The notes: generated from the letters alone by a model not told the origin. A DNA stretch of 37,430 bases from Candidatus Liptonbacteria bacterium (GCA_016867315.1 VGJV01000004.1:1-37430), one strand, 5' to 3'. Counted from the first letter of the stretch, positions 1 to 8,584 are shown. Numbers and translations are program-made.

Positions 1-1
1 A

Positions 2-1399
2 GCTGGTGCAGTTGACGGTACCTTCACTTCCAACACTCGCCCTCCTTCTAGGTTGCAGTTCTTCACCAACACAGCCAACAGCACTCAAACCGAGCGTATG
101 AGAATAGATGCGAGCGGCAACGTCGGCGTCAACACGACGGACGTCGAAGCGGTCACCGGCTCCTACCGCAACATCCATCTGGGCGGCATGCCGGCGATCA
201 GCTACCACACGAGCAACCGCGCGGTGGGGATCAGCGACAACGCCTACATCGGCTCGGATACCAACTGGAAGTACCGCACGGCGGCCTCGGCGGCGATGAT
301 GGAGGCGGCCACCGGCGCGTTTACCGTCTATACGGCCGGTTGTAGCAGTTGCTCCATAGATGCGACGGTGCCCTGGACCGCCCAGTTGACGGTCTTGAAC
401 GACGGCAAGGTCGGCATCGGGACGCCGGGGCCACAAAAAATGCTCGATATTCTCGGCGGCGATGCAATGATTCGCTCCACGTCCGACACGGGTACTGCAA
501 CACTCAACTTTGGCAGTACAAGCTATTATCCACGCGCTTCAATTCGTTCTACTGGAATCGCTGGCGGTGACGCAACGCTTTCTCTCTGGACGAGAACAGG
601 AGGAACAGAGTACGAAAGGATAAAGATTTTACAAGACGGCAAAGTCGGCATCGGGACGCCGGGGCCAAGCTATAAATTGGACGTTGCCTCGGGCGGCTCG
701 ACCACGGCGCGATTCGGGACCATGCCCTCCGACACCGTGATCTTCGGCGGAGGAGCCGGGAAAATTACGGTGGGGACGATCGATCCAGTATTCAACATCG
801 AAGGGATCGCATATTCGACCTACACCCCCGACAACGTGGGCGGGGTGCGTACACAGACCACAGGCAAAGTAGTCCTCACCGCAACCAAAAACCCCGCTTT
901 GGGCGGGGCTTCGGTTGAATCTCGGAATAGTCCGAGAAACCCTGGGTTGGTACCTAACGCTACTATAACAAGCGGAATATTTTTGTCAAATCAGTGTGTG
1001 AATAACCTCGAGGGCCGTGGACCCGCGGGGAATTGCACCCCGGAGACCATGGTACCAACCCAAGGCTCGGACTATCCCGGGCCCACGGCTCCTTCATTAT
1101 ACCAGTACGTAATTGACTTTTCCGCCGCGGAGACGGGTTCCGATCTGTGGCTCTTCCGGAAAACCTCGAATTTCGGGGCTAAAACGGCCTGGGAGCGGCT
1201 TTCCGTGCTCCTTACGCCCGAAGGGGAAGCGAAGACGTGGTATACGCTCGATCCTGCGACAGAAACCATCACGCTCTCCGCCGATAGCCCCGTGGCGGTA
1301 TCCTACCAACTCTCCGCTCCCCGCGTGGATTACAAGAAATGGGGGAATCTGAACCACGATGGAGTAGAAGGGATCAATGTCTCGGAATTCGAAGAATGA
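2..1399 (+). CDS. Tail-fibre/surface-repeat protein, 5' truncated by window start (repeats of DGKVGIGTPGP type)
   Basis: Frame is open from base 2 (AGAVDGTFTSNTRPPSRLQFFTN...) through the listed ORF; repeated 'KVGIGTPGP' motifs typical of tail-fibre-like/endosialidase-associated repeats; stop TGA at 1397-1399. Confidence 0.8.
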   Translation, partial: AGAVDGTFTSNTRPPSRLQFFTNTANSTQTERMRIDASGNVGVNTTDVEAVTGSYRNIHLGGMPAISYHTSNRAVGISDNAYIGSDTNWKYRTAASAAMMEAATGAFTVYTAGCSSCSIDATVPWTAQLTVLNDGKVGIGTPGPQKMLDILGGDAMIRSTSDTGTATLNFGSTSYYPRASIRSTGIAGGDATLSLWTRTGGTEYERIKILQDGKVGIGTPGPSYKLDVASGGSTTARFGTMPSDTVIFGGGAGKITVGTIDPVFNIEGIAYSTYTPDNVGGVRTQTTGKVVLTATKNPALGGASVESRNSPRNPGLVPNATITSGIFLSNQCVNNLEGRGPAGNCTPETMVPTQGSDYPGPTAPSLYQYVIDFSAAETGSDLWLFRKTSNFGAKTAWERLSVLLTPEGEAKTWYTLDPATETITLSADSPVAVSYQLSAPRVDYKKWGNLNHDGVEGINVSEFEE

Positions 1400-1573
1400 G
1401 TTTTACGATGCAAGATGGGCATTTTCCTGTATCCGAAATTGCCTTGGTGTTGAGTGTTACAAGCATCGTTTTTATGTCACGAATGGCAGGGGTAGAGGTC
1501 AAAATATGCGAAACTCGTGCGATACGACTCTCAAAATTTCGTGATATGGAAAAAACCAAAAGGGCGAAATTCA

Positions 1574-1601
1574 TTGACTTTCCATCTCTACACACTAGAG
1601 T
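1574..1601 (+). promoter_or_regulatory. Promoter TTGACT-16-TAGAGT upstream of hicB-like gene
   Basis: TTGACT 1574-1579, TAGAGT 1596-1601, ATG at 1608. Confidence 0.5.
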
Positions 1602-1607
1602 GATTCT

Positions 1608-1811
1608 ATGAAATATCTTATCGTGCTTCGGAAAAGTAAATATGGCTATGATGCGCATGTTCCGGCGCTTCCAGGATGTCACAGTCAGGGGGATACTAAA
1701 CGCGAAGCACTCGCAAATCTTAAAGATGCAATTCTCACGTACCTCTCGATGGATGCAGAAGACAACGAAGGAAAAACAGAAGTACGAGAGCTGGAAGTCG
1801 CAGTCCCGTAG
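1608..1811 (+). CDS. hicB: HicB-like antitoxin (type II TA)
   Basis: MKYLIVLRKSKYGYDAHVPALPGCHSQGDTKREALANLKDAI: HicB partial RNase H-fold signature. Confidence 0.8.
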   Translation: MKYLIVLRKSKYGYDAHVPALPGCHSQGDTKREALANLKDAILTYLSMDAEDNEGKTEVRELEVAVP

Positions 1812-2329
1812 TGCTCTTTACGGATCTTTCCTCGGACAGAGTGGTGCGCGCTTTTGAAAAAGCCGGTTTTTGGGTAGCAAAAAGCCGCGGCAAGAAGCAC
1901 ATCGGCATGACCGACGGGAAACGGCGACTTACTATCCCGCGGCATCCGCGAATAAACCCGTACACGCTTCGCACAACCTCTACAAATAAACTTTTCTCTT
2001 GTTGTGCACAGATTTTCTCCAAAAAAGCCAGTCCGCAGTTTCCGCGATCTCGAAGTGTATCAGGCGACCCTCGCGTGCTCGGTGATTGTGGCGAAAGACG
2101 TATATCCGAAGCTCGAAAAATTAGCATGTCCGTTTGCGGAAGCGATGACGGACACCGCGCGGGGAATACCCTTATCCCTCGCCACGGGACACTCTTTGCG
2201 CTTCGGCGACCACGCAACGGCAATTTTGATTCTCGAACGGGCGATGGCGGGGTGCAACAAAATGGCAGTGTATCTCGAACACGCGAAGGGCATATACGGC
2301 CCGAAGCTCGACGCCTCGCTCCTCGATGA
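1811..2329 (+). pseudogene. hicA: HicA-like toxin, GTG start overlapping hicB stop; C-terminal part does not look like HicA
   Basis: VVRAFEKAGFWVAKSRGKKHIGMTDGKRRLTIPRHPRINPYTLR is HicA-like, then diverges into a frame overlapping the next ORF. Confidence 0.55.
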
Positions 2330-2420
2330 TCTCGTAGGGCGGTATGAGGCCGCCCGCGTGAAGATTTTCCGGCTCGGAAAAGCGTGGCAGAAGTTTACGC
2401 CTCCGCGTCCCCGTGCCTGA
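2004..2420 (+). CDS. Four-helix bundle (S23/IVP-like variant) protein
   Basis: VRSFRDLEVYQATLACSVIVAKDVYPKLEKL...ILERAMAGCNKMAVYLEHAK: four-helix bundle family pattern; GTG start. Confidence 0.6.
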   Translation: MHRFSPKKPVRSFRDLEVYQATLACSVIVAKDVYPKLEKLACPFAEAMTDTARGIPLSLATGHSLRFGDHATAILILERAMAGCNKMAVYLEHAKGIYGPKLDASLLDDLVGRYEAARVKIFRLGKAWQKFTPPRPRA

Positions 2421-2548
2421 TATTGCCACTCGCGTTGAGCCGAAGGCATGTCGAGACGCGCGCTTGTGCATTGAGCTGGCGGGATGATTTGATACAATAC
2501 AATACAATGGAGACAAGGGTTTAAATTGCAAAGCAATGGAAAATATAG

Positions 2549-2626
2549 GCATTGGGACGCGCCGCCGCGAAGTGGACCAATGAGTCGAAAGACGGCGTGG
2601 AAGGATTGGTCGTGCCGGAGGAATAA
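2549..2626 (+). pseudogene. Remnant of C-terminus of a paralogue of the first surface protein
   Basis: Translation ALGRAAAKWTNESKDGVEGLVVPEE* resembles the C-terminus of the first CDS (KKWGNLNHDGVEGINVSEFEE*). Confidence 0.5.
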
Positions 2627-2693
2627 ATAAGAAAATAGAAAGTAGAAATATAGAAAATAGAAGCAATGCTTAGGGACTACTTTAAAATAAATC

Positions 2694-2714
2694 GATCCCG
2701 CGTACGCGGGGATC
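2694..2714. repeat. Near-perfect palindrome GATCCCGCG-TA-CGCGGGGATC
   Basis: Read directly. Confidence 0.7.
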
Positions 2715-2803
2715 TCGGAGGCCGAAGGTGAATTCCCAAATTATAAATAAAGCGAAAATACTTGTCCACAGTTAGGTTTGAGTCGGTTTGTTAGAATTAA
2801 CCC

Positions 2804-3403
2804 ATGGACTTAATCAAAAAACATCTACCAATACTCATCGCCGCTATTTTAGGTGGTATAATCGGCGCAATCGTAATGCGAAATCTCATTCCTCCTCCCG
2901 CGCCGCAGAGTGGAGGCGGCTTCACTTTCAAGGGGGGAGAGGCCCAACCGATAGACTGCAAAACCACGGAAGAAAAAATGACGATCGCAGGCAGTTCGCT
3001 CGCAGGAATATTGAAAGACGGGCAGGAAGTGAAAGTGATAAAAGGATACTACAACTGTAAGGATGCCAACCGCGGCGACGTGGTGGTCTACGGCTATGCG
3101 GGAGGCACGCAGCCGCTCGCGAAGGTGGTAAAGGCCATTCCGAATGACAAGCTCGAACTCAAAAAGAGCGGCGCGGGCTGGAACATTTTAGTGAACGGCG
3201 CGCCGGCGAAAACTTCCGGCGGAACTCCTTACAACATCAGCGAGCAGGGTTTCCGTTTGCTTTCGCTCTACATCAAAGATTATGGGGGAGTAGTGCCCGG
3301 AAACGCGCATTTGATCATGGGCGACGAAATAGGGGGTTCGCTCGACAGCACGCGCTTCGGGTTGGTGGATAAGAGCGACTTTATAGGCAAAGTTGCGCGG
3401 TAG
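2804..3403 (+). CDS. lepB: Signal peptidase I-like (S26 family) membrane protein
   Basis: N-terminal TM; MTIAGSSLAGIL (Ser), RGDVVVY, LAKVVKAIPNDKLEL (Lys), GDEIGGSLDSTRFGLVDKSDFIGKV box E-like. Confidence 0.65.
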   Translation: MDLIKKHLPILIAAILGGIIGAIVMRNLIPPPAPQSGGGFTFKGGEAQPIDCKTTEEKMTIAGSSLAGILKDGQEVKVIKGYYNCKDANRGDVVVYGYAGGTQPLAKVVKAIPNDKLELKKSGAGWNILVNGAPAKTSGGTPYNISEQGFRLLSLYIKDYGGVVPGNAHLIMGDEIGGSLDSTRFGLVDKSDFIGKVAR

Positions 3404-3452
3404 CGCGAATGAGAATCAGGAATTAAGAAGCAAGAATCAAGACGTAGGAAGT

Positions 3453-3851
3453 ATGAATAAAGAAACAGGAAGCACGGCACCACATAAGATTAAAAATTTT
3501 ACTGATATTATCGCATGGCAGGAAGCACATACATTAGTACTCATGATATATCGAATCACCAAAAAATTTCCGAAAGAAGAACTATTTTCGCTTGTAGATC
3601 AAATGCGCCGGTGCATAATATCCGTTTCTTCTAATATCGCGGAAGGATTTGGAAGGCAGTCATATCGAGAGAAGATACAGTTTTATTCTATAGCACAGGG
3701 CTCTGTGGCAGAACTCCAAAGTCAGCTCTATGCAGGAAAAGATTTAGGATATGTTTCCGCTGGTGATTTTGGTGTTGCCTATGAGCAATCGATAAAAGTT
3801 AATAAACTGGTGAATGGTTTAATTAAGGGGGCGCGTCTTATAAGCGCTTGA
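3453..3851 (+). CDS. Four-helix bundle protein (23S rRNA IVP / S23 family)
   Basis: FTDIIAWQEAHTLVLMIYRITKKFPKEELFSLVDQMRRCIISVSSNIAEGFGR is a classic signature; start ATG 3453 preferred. Confidence 0.85.
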   Translation: MNKETGSTAPHKIKNFTDIIAWQEAHTLVLMIYRITKKFPKEELFSLVDQMRRCIISVSSNIAEGFGRQSYREKIQFYSIAQGSVAELQSQLYAGKDLGYVSAGDFGVAYEQSIKVNKLVNGLIKGARLISA

Positions 3852-3867
3852 TTCCTAATTCATATCC

Positions 3868-4818
3868 ATGAATAACCGCCTGATTCCTACTTCCTTATTC
3901 CTTATTCTCGGTGTTGCGATAGGCCTTTTTTCCGTATATTTCCTTCGCAACACACCTTTTGTGCGCGGTGCCGCAGGCGGTGTGATTACTATTAGCGCGA
4001 GAATTGCGGGTCTTCCGATTCCCAATGCGGATGAGGAAGTGGCGACTATTAATTATCTCCAATCCAAGCCGGCGGTAGGAAAATGGCGTTCTCAAGTGTT
4101 CACTTCGAACGGCACGTTCACGGTGCCTACGGGAGTGACGAGGGTATGGGTTACCGCCTGGGGCGGCGGAGGTGGAGGAGGAGGCGGATATAACTGCAGT
4201 GGAAACGCGTATCACGGCGGCGGAGGCGGGAGCGGGGAAATGGTGTATCGCCAAGGAGTGGATGTGAGTGCGGGTGGGGCCATCGCAGTAACGGTAGGGC
4301 CAGCCGGTACGGGAGGTTCGGGGGCTTCGGGTTCGAATGGCACAGCCGGAGGCACCTCGACCTTCGTTGCTACAAGTATCACGATATCTGTCGCGGGAGG
4401 TGGATTTGGAAGATCCGGAGCGTGCAATGCCTCGAATGCTACAGGAGGGTCGGGTGGAGGACCGCTTGGAGGGCCAGGAGGTGCGTCATATTCTACGGCT
4501 GGTGCACTGGGTAGCTCTACACTGATTCGGATTGGAGGCGGAGGAGGCGGAGCGCAAAATGCTTCAGGCTCCTTTATGGGACCTTTTGCGGGAGGTCTTC
4601 CAGGTTCAATTAATTCTGGGGGTGGGGGCGCGGCGGGATTAAGAGGTCCAGGGGGGCGCGGCGGAAACTCAGATTTTGCGAGCACCTGCACCGCAGGACA
4701 AAGTGCTTCTTCGACGAGCGGGGCTGGAGGCGGCGGAGGAGGAGGGGTAAACAGCGGGACTGGCTGTAACGGTGGAGACGGCGGCGCCGGGGGAGTATTA
4801 GTCGAATGGGTGGAATAA
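3868..4818 (+). CDS. Gly-rich membrane-anchored surface protein, paralogue 1 of 4
   Basis: N-terminal TM, GGVITISAR, FTSNGTFTVPTGVTRVWVTAWGGGGGGGG, ends GGVLVEWVE. Confidence 0.8.
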   Translation: MNNRLIPTSLFLILGVAIGLFSVYFLRNTPFVRGAAGGVITISARIAGLPIPNADEEVATINYLQSKPAVGKWRSQVFTSNGTFTVPTGVTRVWVTAWGGGGGGGGGYNCSGNAYHGGGGGSGEMVYRQGVDVSAGGAIAVTVGPAGTGGSGASGSNGTAGGTSTFVATSITISVAGGGFGRSGACNASNATGGSGGGPLGGPGGASYSTAGALGSSTLIRIGGGGGGAQNASGSFMGPFAGGLPGSINSGGGGAAGLRGPGGRGGNSDFASTCTAGQSASSTSGAGGGGGGGVNSGTGCNGGDGGAGGVLVEWVE

Positions 4819-4845
4819 TTTCCGAAGGAGTGAGAATTAAGAATC

Positions 4846-5883
4846 ATGAATCAAGAAATAAAACATAAGGGGCCGGAATCAAGAAGGAGTTTTCGGTTGA
4901 TTTGTGCTCCTAAATTCTTGCTTCTTTTTGCGGGCGGCATCGCTCTCGTGTGGCTGGGGATTGTAGCACCGCCTCTCGTAAAAGGACAGGCAATCAAAGT
5001 GATCACCATTTCCGCGCGCGTTACGGGAGTTTCTCCTCCTACAGCGTCGGGGGACGCGCTCACGTTGGAATATTTTCAATTGCAGAGTGTAACTGCCTCC
5101 AGTAAATCACAAACCTTTACCTCGAATGGCACGTTCACAGTGCCCACGGGAGTGTCTTTGATATGGGTCACCGCCTGGGGCGGCGGCGGCGGAGGAGGAG
5201 GATCAACCGGATTTCCGCCACCAAACAGCGGAGGGTCTACTGTCGGCGGAGGCGGAGGCGGCAGCGGCGCAGTGGTGTATAAAATGCCGCTCAACGTAAG
5301 CGGCGGACAACAATACTCAGTTACAATTGGAAACGGGGGGAATGGCGGGGTAAATGTTTCTTTTCCATCTTGGGGAGACTCCTCCGGTACCGATGGTGGA
5401 GATACTAAGTTCGGTGACCTCATAGTCGCCCAGGGAGGAAAAGGGGGACCGCAAGCCAGTCAGCAAAGAGGAGGTGTAGGAGGAGGTGGGGGAGGTAGAG
5501 GAGGGCTTAACACTTCTGGAAATACTGACGGTCGGGCTGGTTACCAAACCCCTTTTGGAGTGGGAGGATCGGGAGGAGGAAGCGGAGGAAATGGAGGATA
5601 TGCAGACGCAGGAAAGGGAGGTCCTATGCCCCCATTTGCAGGAGGAACCAAAGGTTCAACGGGCAATATTGGAGGTTTATGTAATTATGTGTCCGGCGGC
5701 GGTGGAGGCGGCGGAGGGTTTCGAGGCGCGGGAGGCAACGGAGGGAATTACCACACGAACGGGTCCGGGGCAGTGACGAATACTGGAGCCGGAGGAGGGG
5801 GGGGAGGGTCCGGTTGTAACTTCGGTAACACCATTGGCGGTGGAGGAGGAGCCGGAGGCGTAATCGTCGAATGGACGGAATAG
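4846..5883 (+). CDS. Gly-rich membrane-anchored surface protein, paralogue 2 of 4
   Basis: Same architecture; FTSNGTFTVPTGVSLIWVTAWGGGGGGGG, ends GGVIVEWTE. Confidence 0.8.
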   Translation: MNQEIKHKGPESRRSFRLICAPKFLLLFAGGIALVWLGIVAPPLVKGQAIKVITISARVTGVSPPTASGDALTLEYFQLQSVTASSKSQTFTSNGTFTVPTGVSLIWVTAWGGGGGGGGSTGFPPPNSGGSTVGGGGGGSGAVVYKMPLNVSGGQQYSVTIGNGGNGGVNVSFPSWGDSSGTDGGDTKFGDLIVAQGGKGGPQASQQRGGVGGGGGGRGGLNTSGNTDGRAGYQTPFGVGGSGGGSGGNGGYADAGKGGPMPPFAGGTKGSTGNIGGLCNYVSGGGGGGGGFRGAGGNGGNYHTNGSGAVTNTGAGGGGGGSGCNFGNTIGGGGGAGGVIVEWTE

Positions 5884-5914
5884 TGTGAAAAAATAGAATC
5901 CAGAATTAGGAATC

Positions 5915-6907
5915 ATGAACCAGGAAGTAAAACATGCGGATCAGGAATTAAACGAACTCCAGCCCAAAAGAAATAAAAGGCAGGCGCTTGCTTCCTTTTT
6001 CCTGCTTCTTGCTTCTATGACCGTCGGCTTCCTCGGTGCGCACTACTTGGTGAGAGGAGCGTCGGGCGGAGTGATCACTATATCCGCGAGACTCACCGGA
6101 ATCTTGACTCCAACCCAGTCGAGTGATCTTGTCACGCGAGGCTATGTGAACACGCAATCAGGCGGGGGAGGAAGGTTGAAATCCCAAACTATTAACACCT
6201 CGAGTACCTTTACAGCCCCGACGGGAGTTTCTTTGGTATGGGTTACTGCATGGGGAGGAGGCGGAGGTGGAGGAGGAGGCTGGTATTTAGGCAATTATTG
6301 TTGCGGCGGCGGCGGAGGTGGCGGCGGAGCGGCAATATTCAGAGTGCCTATGAACACTATTTCCGGCGCCTCAATTACAGTAACGATTGGAGCGGGAGGA
6401 GCGGGCGGCGCAGGGGGGAGTAGCGGCACTGGTGGAGTCGCAGGCGGAACCACTACGGTGGTAGGCACGCTCACGCTCTCTGCAGGTGGCGGTGGTGGGG
6501 GAGATTTTATAGGTTCTGGCGGGACAGGAGGGGGAGGGGCCTTGGGAGGAGCCGGAGGACCTTTTGTATTTGAACAAGGCACTACTCAGGGGAGACCTGG
6601 AATGAGCCCCTCGAGCACGCTGGTGGCGATGGGAGGAGGCGGGGGCGGAGGGGGGTTAGGAAACTATGCAATCCCGGGAGGTACAGGCGGAAGAGTAGGG
6701 AACTATGCCGGAGCGTCAGGTACCACGTGTATTACCGGTTCTACAGGGGGAGGTGGATCTAGTTTTGCCGGATCAGGAGGGACGGGTGGATGCACTGTTG
6801 GAAATAACGCCGCTGCGAATACCGGCGCTGGCGGAGGAGGAGGGGCAGGGAACAGTTCAGGAGGCACCGGCGGTTCCGGTGGCGTCATTTTGGAATGGGT
6901 GGAATAA
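5915..6907 (+). CDS. Gly-rich membrane-anchored surface protein, paralogue 3 of 4
   Basis: Same architecture; STFTAPTGVSLVWVTAWGGGGGGGGG, ends GGVILEWVE. Confidence 0.8.
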   Translation: MNQEVKHADQELNELQPKRNKRQALASFFLLLASMTVGFLGAHYLVRGASGGVITISARLTGILTPTQSSDLVTRGYVNTQSGGGGRLKSQTINTSSTFTAPTGVSLVWVTAWGGGGGGGGGWYLGNYCCGGGGGGGGAAIFRVPMNTISGASITVTIGAGGAGGAGGSSGTGGVAGGTTTVVGTLTLSAGGGGGGDFIGSGGTGGGGALGGAGGPFVFEQGTTQGRPGMSPSSTLVAMGGGGGGGGLGNYAIPGGTGGRVGNYAGASGTTCITGSTGGGGSSFAGSGGTGGCTVGNNAAANTGAGGGGGAGNSSGGTGGSGGVILEWVE

Positions 6908-6932
6908 AATCAGGAATCAAGAAGTAAGAATC

Positions 6933-7865
6933 ATGAATAAACAATCAAAAAGCACGAATCAAGAAGGAGGAATCAAGAAGCATGAATCAAGAAGTATGCG
7001 TGCTTCTCGATTCCCGCTTCTTACTATAAGCGGTCTTCTTTTTGGAGCGATTGCAGCCTTTTTGATGGTATATCCAGCTCAATCTAAGCCGGCAGAGATT
7101 CCTTTGGGAGAAAAGCTTTTCGCCGCTTCCGGGAGAACGCAATCGCGATTATTTACTTCGGGAACCACGGTATTTACATTTCCTTCGAACGTCTCGCTTA
7201 TTTGGGTGACGCTTTGGGGTGGAGGCGGCGGAGGAGGAGGAGTTTACACCTGGAACACCCAGGGCGGTGGCGGCGGAGGCGGCGGAGAAATTATTTACAG
7301 ATATCCGGTAACGATTACGCCCGGAGCGGCGAGCTCCATAACGATAGGAGAAGGGGGAACGGGTGGAATTTCGGGGGCTTCCTACTCCGACGGGATCACC
7401 GGAGGCACTTCTTCGTTTGTGATGCCTGGTCTTAGTCTGCATGCCGCCGGAGGGGTGGGAGGATTGCATGCGAACAACCTCGGAGCAGGAGGCGCGGGAG
7501 GAGGCCCGGGCGGCGGCGGAGGCGGAAGCGGCGATGGTGGAACGGGGGGCACCGGCTCGGCCAGCACATTTGGGGCAGGCGGAGGAGGGGGTGGTGGATA
7601 TAACGGATCGGGAGGTTCGGGATTGTTTAATACGGGAGGTTCGGGAGGTGGTTCTAGCAACGCCGGTGGCGGCGGAGGTGGAAGCTTCGGCGGGCCCGGA
7701 GCGGCGGGAGGAGTGGCGAACTGCGGCGCAGGAGGAATTGGAGCCGCGAATACCGGTGGCGGCGGAGGCGGAGCAGCCAGCAGGCATTACAGTAGCGGCG
7801 GTGGTTGCGGTAATTACGGTGGAAAAGGCGGCTCCGGCGGAATGATTATCGAGTGGATTCAGTAA
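6933..7865 (+). CDS. Gly-rich membrane-anchored surface protein, paralogue 4 of 4
   Basis: ATG 6933 (MNKQSKSTNQE...), TTVFTFPSNVSLIWVTLWGGGGGGGG, ends GGMIIEWIQ; listed ORF start 6705 is probably too early. Confidence 0.75.
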   Translation: MNKQSKSTNQEGGIKKHESRSMRASRFPLLTISGLLFGAIAAFLMVYPAQSKPAEIPLGEKLFAASGRTQSRLFTSGTTVFTFPSNVSLIWVTLWGGGGGGGGVYTWNTQGGGGGGGGEIIYRYPVTITPGAASSITIGEGGTGGISGASYSDGITGGTSSFVMPGLSLHAAGGVGGLHANNLGAGGAGGGPGGGGGGSGDGGTGGTGSASTFGAGGGGGGGYNGSGGSGLFNTGGSGGGSSNAGGGGGGSFGGPGAAGGVANCGAGGIGAANTGGGGGGAASRHYSSGGGCGNYGGKGGSGGMIIEWIQ

Positions 7866-7950
7866 AATCCACCATAGATCCGCCATACATTCGCCATAGA
7901 CCATAGATCCACTTTCATATATTCCAAACTCCACGCATATCTAAAAATAT

Positions 7951-7980
7951 TCTTAAACTCGACGACCGTAGGATTTAAGA
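7951..7980. repeat. 30-bp symmetric element TCTTAAA-CTCG-ACGACCGT-AGGA-TTTAAGA (left copy)
   Basis: Perfect 7-bp outer arms, ACGACCGT core; second copy at 8579-8608. Confidence 0.75.
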
Positions 7981-7990
7981 ACTTCAGATT

Positions 7991-8584
7991 ATGAAAGGAG
8001 ATTTCACTATTGCGGTACTTGAACGTCTTGCGGAGGCAGCAATGGAAATGGGAGATCTTACGCTCGCAGTCCTTGAGGCAGGATACGGAGCTTCTTCAGG
8101 AAGAATCCTTCAAGCTAAAGAACAAATAGAAATGAGAAGGGTGAGGAAGCGTCACGAGCGAGAACAATATGACCGAATAAGAAAAAGATGTTACAACATC
8201 CTCGCGTGGCTTGAGCAAGATGGGTTTATTGAAAGAAAAGAAAAAAAGTTTTTCACTACATTCCAAGGTTCGAGATATTTGAAAAAATTATTAGAGAGAA
8301 AAAAGAAGGCGCTGCCTCCCCCGCAATATGTGATCACAAAGTCTGTGACTACCATTATTGTGGCTTTTGACATCCCGGAAAAAGAGAGGAGAAAAAGAGA
8401 ATGGGTTCGGCAAGCTCTTCGGAGAATTGGATGTATGATGTTGCAGAAAAGTTTATGGGTAGGAAGAGTAAAAGTTCCACGAGAATTTTTAGATGACCTT
8501 GCAAAACTCGGACTTATTGAAGCGGTAGAAATTTTCGAAATTGGGAAAAAGGGAAGTCTGCGGCAAATCCTTCCGGATTCTTAA
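7991..8584 (+). CDS. PaaX-like regulator with Cas2-like C-terminal domain, not CRISPR-linked
   Basis: Winged-helix-like N-terminal half; SVTTIIVAFDIPEKERRKREWVRQALRRIGCMMLQKSLWVG resembles PaaX central/Cas2-like ferredoxin fold; no CRISPR array present. Confidence 0.65.
   Translation: MKGDFTIAVLERLAEAAMEMGDLTLAVLEAGYGASSGRILQAKEQIEMRRVRKRHEREQYDRIRKRCYNILAWLEQDGFIERKEKKFFTTFQGSRYLKKLLERKKKALPPPQYVITKSVTTIIVAFDIPEKERRKREWVRQALRRIGCMMLQKSLWVGRVKVPREFLDDLAKLGLIEAVEIFEIGKKGSLRQILPDS

Noticed and set aside
924-1078. T-box riboswitch (TGGGTTGGTACC resembles AGGGTGGTACCGCG)
   Set aside because: Only partial match to the T-box core, no specifier stem recognised, located inside an ORF without a downstream aminoacyl-tRNA synthetase or amino-acid gene
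1374-1682. 102-aa minus-strand ORF overlapping the surface gene end and hicB
   Set aside because: Overlaps two supported plus-strand genes and a promoter; no recognisable domain
4212-4847. 211-aa Pro-rich minus-strand ORF (and similar at 5076-5423, 6295-6582, 7382-7660)
   Set aside because: Antisense shadow of Gly codons (GGN read as NCC) in the Gly-rich genes; no independent start/RBS support
7149-7934. 261-aa minus-strand ORF opposite Gly-rich paralogue 4
   Set aside because: Low-complexity Ser/Arg/Ala composition is the antisense of GGX repeats
7991-8584. CRISPR-Cas locus suggested by the Cas2-like domain
   Set aside because: No repeat-spacer array, no cas1 or effector in the window; the N-terminal winged-helix-like half fits a PaaX-type regulator
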